Shown in pieces: positions 17,044 through 26,074 of a stretch of DNA of 41,249 nt (position 1 is its first letter; each line of letters begins with the position of its first letter). A program made the position numbers and the translations under genes. The stretch is from Acidobacteriota bacterium (GTDB lineage Bacteria > Acidobacteriota > Terriglobia > Terriglobales > Acidobacteriaceae), in contig QIAL01000362.1 of the NCBI GenBank assembly GCA_003225535.1, positions 1-41,249 of the forward strand. The letters run 5' to 3'. Under the pieces are notes generated by a model. It ran no database searches, was not told the origin of the DNA, and worked only from the letters and a program-made list of their open reading frames with translations.

Positions 17044-17110
17044 GGGCACGGCTTCAACGTGCCGCTAAGATTTTCCAAAATGCCGGCTTCAGCCCTTGAT
17101 GGGCTGCCGG
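17044..17110. repeat. Double-hairpin intergenic repeat (form C)
   Basis: Two inverted repeats are separated by an A/T-rich spacer. GGCACG-GCTTCAA-CGTGCC is followed by TTTTCCAAAA, and then a CCGGC...GCCGG hairpin containing TTCAGCCCTTGATGGGCTG. It lies between the MmgE/PrpD and dehydrogenase genes. A similarly built unit is at 39505-39567. It may act as an mRNA processing or attenuation structure in the operon. Confidence 0.55.
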
Positions 17111-17141
17111 TCCAACAGGCTCCCTGTAACAGCGAGGAAAC

Positions 17142-18218
17142 TTGAAAACTTATCGGATAGCGGTAATCGAAGGCGATGGTATCGGGCGTGAAGTTGTGCC
17201 CGAAGGTCTTCGGGTGCTCGAGGCAGCGGCTCGACGGTTTGATTTCTCGTTCTCCTGGCAGCATTTCGACTGGAGCTGCCAGACATATCTCGACACCGGC
17301 CGCATGATGCCAGCTGACGGCCTCGAGCAATTAAGCCCGTTCGACGCCATCTATCTGGGAGCGGTCGGCTATCCCGGAGTACCCGACCACACTTCGCTGT
17401 GGGGCCTCCTGATCCCTATCCGCCGCGGATTCCAGCAATATGTGAACCGCCGCCCCGCGCGCTTGTTGGAAGGAATAACCAGCCCACTCAGCGGCCGCAA
17501 CGCCGGAGACATCGACTTCGTCATCGTTCGGGAAAACAGTGAGGGCGAGTACTCCGAAGCAGGTGGACGCCTCAATCGCAACACAGAATTTGAGATGGTG
17601 ATCCAGGAGAATGTCTTTACCCGCCGTGCGTGCGATCGCATCATGACCTACGCCTTCGAACTGGCCCGCACCCGAAAGAAGCACGTAACTTCGGCTACAA
17701 AGTCCAATGGCATTGTTTATGCCATGCCCTTCTGGGACGAACGCTTCGCCGCAATTTCAAAGCGATATCCCGACGTCAAGGCAGACCAATATCACATCGA
17801 CATTTTGACCGCACATTTCGTCGCTCACCCCGATTGGTTCGACGTCGTTGTCGGATCGAATCTCTTCGGCGACATTCTTTCCGATCTTGGTGCAGCGGTG
17901 GTGGGATCGATGGGCCTTGCCCCATCTGCCAACCTGAACCCGGAGCGTGAGTACCCCTCGCTGTTTGAGCCCGTACACGGCTCGGCGCCAGACATTGCTG
18001 GGAAAAGGATCGCGAACCCAGTGGCTCAAATCTGGTCGGGAGCGATGATGTTGGAACACCTTGGTGAGAAGGAGGCAGCTCACGCCGTCGAGCAGGCCAT
18101 CTTCAAAGTTCTGGCCCACTCAGATATCCGCACCCGCGACATCGGCGGCAAGGCCAGCACGCGAGACATGGGCGAGGTCATTGCAGCCGAAGTTTCAGGA
18201 GTAGCCGCGCTTCGCTGA
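17142..18218 (+). CDS. Tartrate / D-malate dehydrogenase-type enzyme (isocitrate/isopropylmalate dehydrogenase family)
   Basis: 358 residues, colinear with E. coli DmlA and Pseudomonas tartrate dehydrogenase. The TTG start at 17142, preceded by GAGGA, gives MKTYRIAVIEGDGIGREVVP, the expected N-terminus. Substrate and metal motifs are complete: LWGLLIPIRRGFQQYVNRRP, VRENSEGEYSEAGGR, TSATKSNGIVYAMPFWDER, the Mg-binding Asp region VGSNLFGDILSDLGAAV, and NAD-binding EPVHGSAPDIAGKRIANP. The reaction is NAD-dependent oxidation, with possible decarboxylation, of (2R)-hydroxy diacids such as tartrate, D-malate or 3-isopropylmalate analogues. It lies 125 bp after MmgE/PrpD on the same strand. No deletion is seen. 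Confidence 0.92.
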   Translation: MKTYRIAVIEGDGIGREVVPEGLRVLEAAARRFDFSFSWQHFDWSCQTYLDTGRMMPADGLEQLSPFDAIYLGAVGYPGVPDHTSLWGLLIPIRRGFQQYVNRRPARLLEGITSPLSGRNAGDIDFVIVRENSEGEYSEAGGRLNRNTEFEMVIQENVFTRRACDRIMTYAFELARTRKKHVTSATKSNGIVYAMPFWDERFAAISKRYPDVKADQYHIDILTAHFVAHPDWFDVVVGSNLFGDILSDLGAAVVGSMGLAPSANLNPEREYPSLFEPVHGSAPDIAGKRIANPVAQIWSGAMMLEHLGEKEAAHAVEQAIFKVLAHSDIRTRDIGGKASTRDMGEVIAAEVSGVAALR

Positions 18219-18257
18219 GTCCTTTTCCCGGTGCATCGGAAACCCACAGAATCCGGC

Positions 18258-19280
18258 CTACGGCAGTACCTCATAGACGCGCAGTTCCGCCGTCTGCTTC
18301 TCATGATGCGGAACCGCCAGATAGTAGCGTTTCAGCTCGGGAACCAAGACGCCTGTCTTTGCGCGGAAGGAAGTTGGAATGTGCCCGATGCGATTGTAGT
18401 GATCCGCATCTTGCTCATGGAACACATCGAGGAATTCCGTTCCCGCAAAGTAGATACGTTTCCCGCTGCCGTCGTAGGCCATATCGTCGACCATCGCTGC
18501 CGCCGGGTAATTGGTCACAATCTTGCCTGAATCAGAATCAAGGACAACGAGCTTTCCGGGAACGCGAGTTCCTAAGAACAATCGATGCGCATTTTCGTCG
18601 AATGCGATTGAGGTGGGATTCTTTCCCGCCTCCGCAACGGACCAGGTTGCTATCAGTGCACGACTCTTCCGGTCATACACTTCCACGGCGTTTTTTCCGC
18701 GGACGTTTACGAACATCCGAGGCCCTGATTTCTCGAAGACCACGCCCTCCACGTCATTGGAGTCGATCTTGATATCCGCTTCAGTCGTTCCCGTCGCGAC
18801 GTCGATGACGCTGATGTAGGCATTGGGCAGCTTGGCATCTTTGCCACCATTTACGACATAGAAGAGCTTCGAGGAAGGGTCGTAACCGCTCGCATCCGCG
18901 CCCTCGCGAACCTTGATGCTACCGGCCGGTTTGTAGGACTCGGTTTCGTAGATCTTGACTTCGCCCAAATCGCTGTCGACTACGAAAAGCTTCTTCAAGT
19001 CGGCACGATAGAGCATCGAGTGCGGCGCCTTCACATCGTCAATCGTGTGGATCAACTTGTTCGTCTTCAGGTCAAAAATCAGAACTTTTGAATTCTCTTC
19101 GGCGGTCACAAAAAGCCGGTTGCCTTCCACGTCCGGCGTGAGATGATCGAAGTCTCCGTCGTGTAGTTGAGGCAACGGTGTTGACTGCAAGAGCTTCAAT
19201 GGGGCTCTCTCCTCAGCTAGAACGCCGATCGCAAACCCAAGAATTAGCACCGACACGGTGATTGCCTTCGATCGCTTCAA
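18258..19280 (-). CDS. Secreted YVTN-type beta-propeller protein (1)
   Basis: 340 residues. The TTG start has GGAGG ten bases upstream. A signal peptide (MKRSKAITVSVLILGFAIGVLAEE) precedes about six blade-like repeats, with strands such as NRLFVTAEENSKVLIFDLKT, KKLFVVDSDLGEVKIYE, KLFYVVNGGKD...YISVIDVATG and HRLFLGTRVPGKLVVLD. The family occurs as periplasmic or cell-surface proteins, and some members accompany transporters or c-type cytochromes. No catalytic motif is visible. It is the last gene of the minus-strand unit TonB receptor - ACS transporter - propeller 2 - propeller 1 and converges on the dehydrogenase gene. It may bind the imported ligand or a metal, by inference only. Confidence 0.82.
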   Translation of the reverse strand: MKRSKAITVSVLILGFAIGVLAEERAPLKLLQSTPLPQLHDGDFDHLTPDVEGNRLFVTAEENSKVLIFDLKTNKLIHTIDDVKAPHSMLYRADLKKLFVVDSDLGEVKIYETESYKPAGSIKVREGADASGYDPSSKLFYVVNGGKDAKLPNAYISVIDVATGTTEADIKIDSNDVEGVVFEKSGPRMFVNVRGKNAVEVYDRKSRALIATWSVAEAGKNPTSIAFDENAHRLFLGTRVPGKLVVLDSDSGKIVTNYPAAAMVDDMAYDGSGKRIYFAGTEFLDVFHEQDADHYNRIGHIPTSFRAKTGVLVPELKRYYLAVPHHEKQTAELRVYEVLP

Positions 19281-19369
19281 GTGATCCTCCAGTTCTTACG
19301 ATTGCAGAAAAATCTTAAACCGGCATTAAAAGTAGATTAAATCCCGTTCAGCGAACTTCGCTCTTATAG

Positions 19370-20386
19370 CTATTGGTGCGCCTGCGCTACAGCCAAGCGC
19401 TTGGGAACTTTTCCGACTTTCACGCGTGTGACCTCTCGCCGAGTCTTAGCGTCGATGATGGACACATCATCCGTCTCCGCATTGCTGATGCAGGCATATT
19501 TCCCGTCGGGAGTGAACACAATCCAGTTCGGCCCTTCACCTGTATTCACCCGTCCCGTAATCTTCTTCGCCTTAACGTCGTATATGTACATGGCGTCGTC
19601 CTTCAGGCTAGAGACCCACAACTCCTTTCCGTCAGGAGTCAGTGCCAACCCGTGCGTGAGCGTATCTTGGGTCTCATATTGCAGTTTCTTCAGGGTCGCG
19701 TGCTCGGCGGGGATCTCCAGTCTCGCCGTCACCTTCTGCCCGGGGATATCCACAATGACGAACCCGTGCAGATCGGCCACCGCCACATACATTGTTTTTC
19801 CATCAGTCGAAACCGTGTAAGGCCGCGGTCTGCCACCGGTGGGAATGTGAGCCGCGAAATCCATCTTTTCCAAATCGATGAGATCGATCTCGTGCGATCC
19901 CATCGAACTGACATAGATATAGCGGTTGCTTCCGGTATTGAGGGCGTTGTGCGGCTCCTTGATTGGCAGCGTCTTCACAATTTTCTGCTGCGAGACATCG
20001 ATCACGTCGACGCTGTCGCCATCACGAATCGGGACCGCAACGTATTTCCCATCCGGCGTCGCGGCGCATTGGTTAGGACGCCCCGTTACTTTAACCGTGC
20101 CGATGGTTTGCTGGGTTGCCGTATCAATGATCCTCAAGGTATGGTCGGTCTCGACAGTCACAAAAAGGCGCTTGCCATCCGCCTGCAGACACACACCATG
20201 CACACGCTCTCCGGCCTTGATGTTACCCGTTACTTTTAATGAGGCCATATCAATAACGCTGATATCGTCTCCCCGGCTGTTCCCGACGTAGAGCTTGAAA
20301 TCCGGGACGGCGGAACTCTCCGCGCCCCAAGCAACGACAGAGATCAACAGCGCTCCGAACACGCTCCAGTAAGAAGGTCTGTTCAT
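19370..20386 (-). CDS. Secreted YVTN-type beta-propeller protein (2)
   Basis: 338 residues. AGGAG precedes the ATG. The signal peptide runs to about VVAWGAESS. Repeats have the YVTN/NHL-like pattern: FKLYVGNSRGDDISVIDMAS, KRLFVTVETDHTLRIIDTAT, KYVAVPIRDGDSVDVIDVSQ, KELWVSSLKDDAMYIYDVKA and KYACISNAETDDVSIIDAKT, with a seven-bladed propeller plausible. It lies 119 bp downstream of the ACS-family transporter and 89 bp upstream of the other propeller gene. The two propellers are distinct in sequence, so they are not a recent tandem duplication. Confidence 0.85.
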   Translation of the reverse strand: MNRPSYWSVFGALLISVVAWGAESSAVPDFKLYVGNSRGDDISVIDMASLKVTGNIKAGERVHGVCLQADGKRLFVTVETDHTLRIIDTATQQTIGTVKVTGRPNQCAATPDGKYVAVPIRDGDSVDVIDVSQQKIVKTLPIKEPHNALNTGSNRYIYVSSMGSHEIDLIDLEKMDFAAHIPTGGRPRPYTVSTDGKTMYVAVADLHGFVIVDIPGQKVTARLEIPAEHATLKKLQYETQDTLTHGLALTPDGKELWVSSLKDDAMYIYDVKAKKITGRVNTGEGPNWIVFTPDGKYACISNAETDDVSIIDAKTRREVTRVKVGKVPKRLAVAQAHQ

Positions 20387-20505
20387 TACAATCTCCTAAA
20401 CTACCCTTAAGTTCGTCTTGACCCTAATTTCTCACTTAGACCTGAATCATTTCTTAAAGCGCGTCCCTATGTTTGTTGTTTCACGTTTGCGGCCCGTGCT
20501 GTTCC

Positions 20506-21834
20506 TCAAGGGCTTGTATGCGCCGACTGCCTTCCCACTGCCAGCATCAATGACCCTGACACAAACAGACTCACGACCAGGTACAGCAAGCCCGGGGAGA
20601 ACGAATGTGTACGGTTAGCCAGATAGCCGATCACCATAGGCCCAACAAATCCCCCGAGGTTGCCGACTGCATTGATCAGTCCGATCGACGCTGCAGCGGC
20701 AGATTCGCTCAGAAACAGCGTGGGCACTGCCCAGAAGACAGGTTGAAATCCATAGAACGCACCGCCGGCCACCACGAACAATCCCACGGACATGGGCAGG
20801 TTCGAGCTGTACAGAACAGCGAACGCAAGGGCCAGACCGCAAACGAACACCGGGATTGCCGCATGCCACCTGCGCTCCCGCGTTCGATCCGAGTGCCATC
20901 CATTCACCTGCTGCGTAATAAAAGCCGCGATGTACGGAAGCGCTGCCAGCAGCGTGACCTTGAGATCGCTCTGACCCGATAGCCGCTTCAGGATCGTTGG
21001 CAGCCAAAACGCGATTCCGTAACTTCCAGTCATGGCACAGAAATAGCAAACTGTTAGCAGGATCACATCGCGATGGCGCAGCGCCTCCCACATCCGGAAA
21101 GAACGACGACGATTCTTAGCTTCCTTCTCGCGTTGTAGTTCGGTGGTGATCCATGACCTTTCTTCGTCGGGAAGCCACTCGGCCTGATGAGGCCAATCCG
21201 TGAGGTACCAGATCGTGACAATGCCAAACACCACGGCCGGAATTCCTTCGATGATAAAGAGCCATCGCCACCCCCTCATCCCGAGCCACGATAGACCCAA
21301 CAACAAGCCAGCAAGAGGAGAGCCGATGACATAAGAAAGAGGATTCGCCGCGTAGAAAAATGCCACGGCTTTGGCCCGGTCTTGATATCGAAACCAATGC
21401 GTAAGGTAGACGATGACACCTGGAAGAAACCCGGCCTCCGCCGCGCCAACCAGGAAGCGTATGACATAGAACTGCCGTGAAGTGTGGATGAAGGCCATCA
21501 ATGCCGTGACCAGACCCCAGGAAATCATGATCCGCGCGATCCAGCGCCGGGCGCTCCATCGTTCCGCGATCAGTGCTCCGGGAATCTCCAGCAGGAAATA
21601 GCCGAGAAAGAAAACCCCAGCGCCCATGCCAATCACGCCTTCGCTGAAACCAAGGTCGTGGGGCATCTGCAGCGCCGCCGCCCCCACGTTCATGCGATCG
21701 AGAAAAGCGATCACGTAAAGCAGGAACAAAAAGGGCAGGAGCCGCCGCGCGATGCGATGCCGCGCACGGCTGGCCACTTCGAGCTCAGCACCCGAACCCA
21801 CGGCGATTTTCGTATTGTCGATGATCGTCGTCAT
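20506..21834 (-). CDS. MFS transporter of the anion:cation symporter (ACS) family, tartrate-transporter-like
   Basis: 442 residues and 12 predicted helices. ACS-family signatures are LLPFLFLLYVIAFLDRMNVG in helix 1, GYFLLEIPGALIAERWSARR, FLVGAAEAGFLPGVIVYLTH, and the mid-protein loop with WLPDEERSWI. This subfamily contains the tartrate carrier TtuB, glucarate/galactarate and phthalate carriers, and similar importers of organic anions. It lies in a minus-strand unit with the TonB receptor upstream and the propellers downstream. Together with the dehydrogenase of tartrate type in the same island, it supports a dicarboxylate substrate. No truncation is visible. Confidence 0.9.
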   Translation of the reverse strand: MTTIIDNTKIAVGSGAELEVASRARHRIARRLLPFLFLLYVIAFLDRMNVGAAALQMPHDLGFSEGVIGMGAGVFFLGYFLLEIPGALIAERWSARRWIARIMISWGLVTALMAFIHTSRQFYVIRFLVGAAEAGFLPGVIVYLTHWFRYQDRAKAVAFFYAANPLSYVIGSPLAGLLLGLSWLGMRGWRWLFIIEGIPAVVFGIVTIWYLTDWPHQAEWLPDEERSWITTELQREKEAKNRRRSFRMWEALRHRDVILLTVCYFCAMTGSYGIAFWLPTILKRLSGQSDLKVTLLAALPYIAAFITQQVNGWHSDRTRERRWHAAIPVFVCGLALAFAVLYSSNLPMSVGLFVVAGGAFYGFQPVFWAVPTLFLSESAAAASIGLINAVGNLGGFVGPMVIGYLANRTHSFSPGLLYLVVSLFVSGSLMLAVGRQSAHTSP

Positions 21835-21961
21835 GGATCAATACCCGAACCAGGTATCCCGTGCAAATAGGTAGAGAAACCATGGGAACCAACGCAAATG
21901 GGGCGGCCGGCTCAGAGTAGTAAGCTTGCCTCCTAAGCAATTGAACAACTGCCCCTCGAGA

Positions 21962-24900
21962 TCAGAAGATCACTTTCACCGCAAACTGAATTTCTCGCGC
22001 TGTTGTAGTTGTCCTTGTAATCAAACCCGCCGAAGGGTTCAGCGTACCCGTTCCATCGAAAATATCGGTGTTGGTAGGGTTAACCGGCGGAGCAAAGTTC
22101 GGGTGGTTGAGAATGTTGAAGATCTCGGCGCGGAACTGAATGTTGAATTTCTCCGAAATTTTCTTAATGTAGTTGTTCTTGAACAGTGAGAAATCCAGGG
22201 AAGTAATTCCCGGTCCGATCAGAATGTTGCGGCCTGCGTTGCCACGAAGATTGAAGCACCTCAAATCCCCGGGTGCGAGCGCAGTGCCCAGACTCGGAGG
22301 AGCCGGGTCGCAGTTGGCACTGAAAAATGATTGGCTGGGAGCTGTGGGAACCGCGAAACAGTCCGTCTTGATGTAATTGTTCGGATTCCCGGGATTGGTA
22401 AGGTTGCCGCAGCCGGAGCCACTCAAGCGGTTCGGGAAAGCCCAATCGTCACTGCTCAGAGTAAATTGGGGGTCGGAACCCGTTCCCCAGGTTGCTGAGA
22501 ATGGTACACCGTCGCTGGCTGTGAAGATGAGCCCAAGCTCCCATCCCCCCAACGCCCACTGAGCCGGTGCTGAAAAAGATTTTGGAGTCGGCAGTTCCCA
22601 AGACCCATTCACAACAATCGTATGCCCGACGTTGAAGTCCGAAAGGCCACGGCTTAGCCTCAAGTCGAACCAGTGCAAGCTCGAGATGGAGTTTCCGAAC
22701 GTGTCCCCAGCCACTGAGGCGGAACTGGTGTCCATGCTCTTTCCCCAGGTATAAGTGCCTTGCACCTGGAGACCATGGCTCATGCGCTTTGACAACTGTG
22801 CCTCAAAGGCGTTGAAGTACGAGTGCCCCTCATAAAAGATCCCGCGAACTGATCCGAAGTTCGGGTTGATGGGATTGGGGGCAACGCATTGCGACGGGTC
22901 CGAACCGTTAGGGTCGGTCTGATCGCACTGTCCAGGCACGTAGAGGTTTCCGAGAACGTCCACCTGCGGCCAAAGATATCCGTTAGCGGTCTTGCTTGGA
23001 ATCACCAGATCGGCTTCGTCCACCTTAAACGGCTGATGAATTCCACGCGATCCAACATAGGCAACCATGCCCGCCACTGTCGGGGTCAATTGCTGCTGTA
23101 TGTTGAGATTCCACTGCATGATGTAGTTGCGCTTCTGGTGAGAATCAACATAAGTGGAACGCAGCGTGTTCGCTGGGAAGTTGGTTAGTCCGGTAAAGAA
23201 CGCGCCCTGCGGAGGATTGTTGACGGCTGTATAAGAAAAGAATGGGGCCGACTGTGTTGTCATGAGAACGAATTGATAGGGCAACGGCAGCACGTCAAAC
23301 AATCCTATCCCGCCGCGTACCGCGCTCTTGCCGTTGCGGAACACGTCCCAGGCAAAACCAACGCGCGGCTCAAAGTTCTTGAGGGTTGGATTCGAAAAGA
23401 AGGCACCAGTCTTCGAACACTGACCTTGGACTAATGTGCCGCAAACCGGTAGCGGGTCGGACAGATTGGTCAGATTGGCTGTCTTGCCGGAGGTCTCCTT
23501 CAAGACCGTCGACATCTCATAACGCAGGCCAATATTGAGCGTGACGTTTGATTTCCAGCGCCAATCGTCCTGGAGATAGACTCCAAAAATGTTCTGCCGC
23601 AGGTTGCGCGGCGACAGTGTACTGGCGATTCCGCCTTGGAACTTCGTTGGGTTATTCGTGAGAAAACCAGCCCAGTCGGTAAAGCGCCAGATTCCGTTCG
23701 GATCCGTATCAGCAATCACATTGAGCATCATGTGTTCGAATCCGCCGCCAAATCGAAGGGAATGAGTGCCCTTGGTGAGAAACGCGTCGTCATACGCCTG
23801 CAGTGAGTTCCAGTGATAAAAATAAGTTGGACTGCCTCCGACTCCGCCAGTGAAGTCGGAAATACCGCCACCCATCAGCACCTGCGATGCCGCCCGCCCC
23901 GCGAACGCTGTACCTCCTACCCCCAGGTCAGTCCGGGATGAGTCAGGGTTGATTGCCTTGGCGCTTTGATTGTTGTTCACCACTTCGTGATTGCCACCGA
24001 TCCGTATGGAATTCGCAAACCTGGGCGTGAAGATGTGCGTTTCTTCGATTGCTACAAATTGTCTCGCCGTCAGGGTTTCAAATTCGACATTATTCAGTCC
24101 GTCGGGGGAGGAATAAGGAGTCTTATCGTACATATAGGTCCCGAACAAACTGTCCTGGCTGGAAAAGTTATGGTCAAGACGAGTGGTGAAAAAGTTCTCA
24201 TTCACAATTTGCTGGCCGGCGAAGGTATATTGTGCTGTGTCGGAACCAGCCACTTGTGCGCTTGACGGCGCTCGGGGATAGAAGGTGAGGTATTGCGCGG
24301 CAGACGGATCGACCGTTAGTTGGCATATTCCGGCGTTGAAAACTCCCCCGTCGGCAGCGCACGTAGGTGCGTCCAGGGTTTGCATGGCGCCGGTTCGGGC
24401 CATGTCCGACGGTACGGTTGCAACGGTTGTGATTCCCAAGCCCTGTCTGATGCCTTCGTAATCCGCGAAGAAGAATGTTCCATCCCTCTGAATTGGACCG
24501 CCGATCGTCCCGCCAAACTGATTGCGTTTGAAAGGCGGGATGCTGCCCACATCGAAGTAGTTCTTGGCGTCCAGCTTGCTGTTGCGGATGAATTCGTACC
24601 CGCTGCCGTGAAGCTGATTTGTCCCCGATCGGGTAATCGCGTTAACCACTCCTCCCGACGTCTTACCGTACTCAGCCGAATAGTTACTGGTGATGACTGA
24701 GAATTCCTGGATTGCATCGACGCCCAGGCTACCGCCAAGCACGCTGCCCGGCGCACCATTCGCATAGTCATTGAGGCTGACGCCATCCAGACGATAGTTA
24801 TTCTGTTGTGGCCGCGCACCGGAGATAGTCAACTGCTGCCCAAACCCCCGATTGCCGCGATCCGTGCCCGCTGAGAAATCCGGTTGCGTGTGGATTGCGC

Positions 24901-25405
24901 TTACACCCGGCTGAAGCTGAGCCAAGTCAGTCCAACTCCGGCCGTTGAGCGGAAGTTCCCGAACGGTAGTTGCGTTGACCACAGCACTAATGTCGGACGT
25001 CGAGAGCTGCACGGCCGGCACTTCGCTTTGAACCACGACCGATTCGTGGAGTTCCCCGACCCTCATCGAAAAATCCAGGACTACGGCTGCGCCAACCGTC
25101 AACTCGACGCCGTTACGCTTCTCCACCTTAAAGCCTTTGGCGGAAAATTCGATCTCATAGGTGCCCGGCTGTAGATTCGGCGCTGAATAAACGCCTTCGT
25201 CGTTGGTCGTGACCACGCGAGTGACGCCAGTAGCAACATTCGTAATCGTGATCTGGACTCCACCGACAACTCGCGACGCACTATCGGTCACGGTTCCTGA
25301 GATCGACCCACCCGCGACTTGACTACGTAGGTTCGCAGCAGCACCGAACGGCAGCAAAATCAGTAGGCATACACAGATCTTTCGCTGGTTCGAAGTCCAC
25401 TTCAT
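21962..25405 (-). CDS. Large TonB-dependent receptor with N-terminal carboxypeptidase-regulatory-like domain (Oar-like)
   Basis: 1,147 residues. A signal peptide spans about 1-28. A CarboxypepD_reg-like domain follows (GGSISGTVTDSASRVVGGVQ through GTYEIEFSAKGFK, about 32-118). The plug domain contains RELPLNGRSWTDLAQLQPGV and QNNYRLDGVSLNDYANG. SAEYGKTSGGVVNAITRSGT leads into a long beta-barrel ending in a terminal Phe (AREIQFAVKVIF), as outer-membrane proteins require. GAAGGGAG lies upstream of the ATG. Such receptors are strongly expanded in Acidobacteriota and take up large or complexed substrates with energy from TonB. It heads the minus-strand island unit and presumably imports the substrate that the ACS transporter moves across the inner membrane. 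Confidence 0.93.
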   Translation of the reverse strand: MKWTSNQRKICVCLLILLPFGAAANLRSQVAGGSISGTVTDSASRVVGGVQITITNVATGVTRVVTTNDEGVYSAPNLQPGTYEIEFSAKGFKVEKRNGVELTVGAAVVLDFSMRVGELHESVVVQSEVPAVQLSTSDISAVVNATTVRELPLNGRSWTDLAQLQPGVSAIHTQPDFSAGTDRGNRGFGQQLTISGARPQQNNYRLDGVSLNDYANGAPGSVLGGSLGVDAIQEFSVITSNYSAEYGKTSGGVVNAITRSGTNQLHGSGYEFIRNSKLDAKNYFDVGSIPPFKRNQFGGTIGGPIQRDGTFFFADYEGIRQGLGITTVATVPSDMARTGAMQTLDAPTCAADGGVFNAGICQLTVDPSAAQYLTFYPRAPSSAQVAGSDTAQYTFAGQQIVNENFFTTRLDHNFSSQDSLFGTYMYDKTPYSSPDGLNNVEFETLTARQFVAIEETHIFTPRFANSIRIGGNHEVVNNNQSAKAINPDSSRTDLGVGGTAFAGRAASQVLMGGGISDFTGGVGGSPTYFYHWNSLQAYDDAFLTKGTHSLRFGGGFEHMMLNVIADTDPNGIWRFTDWAGFLTNNPTKFQGGIASTLSPRNLRQNIFGVYLQDDWRWKSNVTLNIGLRYEMSTVLKETSGKTANLTNLSDPLPVCGTLVQGQCSKTGAFFSNPTLKNFEPRVGFAWDVFRNGKSAVRGGIGLFDVLPLPYQFVLMTTQSAPFFSYTAVNNPPQGAFFTGLTNFPANTLRSTYVDSHQKRNYIMQWNLNIQQQLTPTVAGMVAYVGSRGIHQPFKVDEADLVIPSKTANGYLWPQVDVLGNLYVPGQCDQTDPNGSDPSQCVAPNPINPNFGSVRGIFYEGHSYFNAFEAQLSKRMSHGLQVQGTYTWGKSMDTSSASVAGDTFGNSISSLHWFDLRLSRGLSDFNVGHTIVVNGSWELPTPKSFSAPAQWALGGWELGLIFTASDGVPFSATWGTGSDPQFTLSSDDWAFPNRLSGSGCGNLTNPGNPNNYIKTDCFAVPTAPSQSFFSANCDPAPPSLGTALAPGDLRCFNLRGNAGRNILIGPGITSLDFSLFKNNYIKKISEKFNIQFRAEIFNILNHPNFAPPVNPTNTDIFDGTGTLNPSAGLITRTTTTAREIQFAVKVIF

Positions 25406-25741
25406 GGGGAAGCTCCCTTCTGTGCGCAGAGAGCTTAACCCAGGCGCAAGAATTCAAAACACATTAATTTCCATTCATCTAACGGGCCCAAAGTGATACT
25501 CACACGGAGTCAACAAAATCTGTTGAAAGACATTCACGGCTCCAAGAGTCATTGATGATGTCGGATTTATCGGAGACTAAAACCTTCGGTACTTTTGCCA
25601 CCGATTCCCGCCGGAGTGGCGGACTTGATTGAATAGGACCCGGGTGGGCGGTCAACGAGTGAGATCGGGATTTTCCAACAGTTACAGCTACAGATGCACC
25701 CAGTGTGGGCCGGAAACACTCTGAGAAACAGAAGGAGTTAT
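25406..25741. other. Non-coding stretch upstream of the TonB receptor
   Basis: About 336 bases between the receptor start and the small GIY-YIG-like gene, both on the minus strand. It should hold the receptor promoter. I see no convincing coding sequence, and no hairpin strong enough to call a terminator. Confidence 0.4.
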
Positions 25742-26074
25742 TCATTTACGGGCAGGAGTGCAGTATCGAAGTAGATCCTCCTTTTTGGCGAAACGTGAAT
25801 GTTGGTCGTTATCGAGGTGGGTGCATACGCAGTTCGCATGTTGCCGAGCGAAGCAATCCCATTCTTTATGATTTTCAAGTCTTGCTGCAAGGTCGCTTGT
25901 CTCGTCCAGGTAGAGTATGTCGTAGCCATAGCCTCCATTACTGTCGCGATATCGACGACTGACTGCATACACCGCGCCAACACTCTTGAATGACTCATTC
26001 ATCGGGTAGACGAAGAACTGATACTTCTGACCCGATTGACCGGTGAACGTTGCGGTCGAGATTTTTACTTTCAC
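25742..26074 (-). CDS. Small GIY-YIG-like domain protein
   Basis: 110 residues. VGAVYAVSRRYRDSNGGYGY is followed by ILYLDETSDLAARLENHKEW, which fits the Y-x(n)-Y-I-G-x-T-x-x-L-x-x-R plan of GIY-YIG folds, with the two Tyr and the Arg present and Gly replaced by Asp. The rest (DCFARQHANCVCTHLDNDQH, ...RFAKKEDLLRYCTPA) matches my recollection of a family of short stand-alone bacterial proteins with a Cys/His-containing middle and an acidic-Leu end. A terminal Glu that could serve as metal ligand is in KKEDLL. Function is unknown. The gene is inside the tRNA-Ala island and has no clear operon partner. Confidence 0.6.
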   Translation of the reverse strand: MKVKISTATFTGQSGQKYQFFVYPMNESFKSVGAVYAVSRRYRDSNGGYGYDILYLDETSDLAARLENHKEWDCFARQHANCVCTHLDNDQHSRFAKKEDLLRYCTPARK

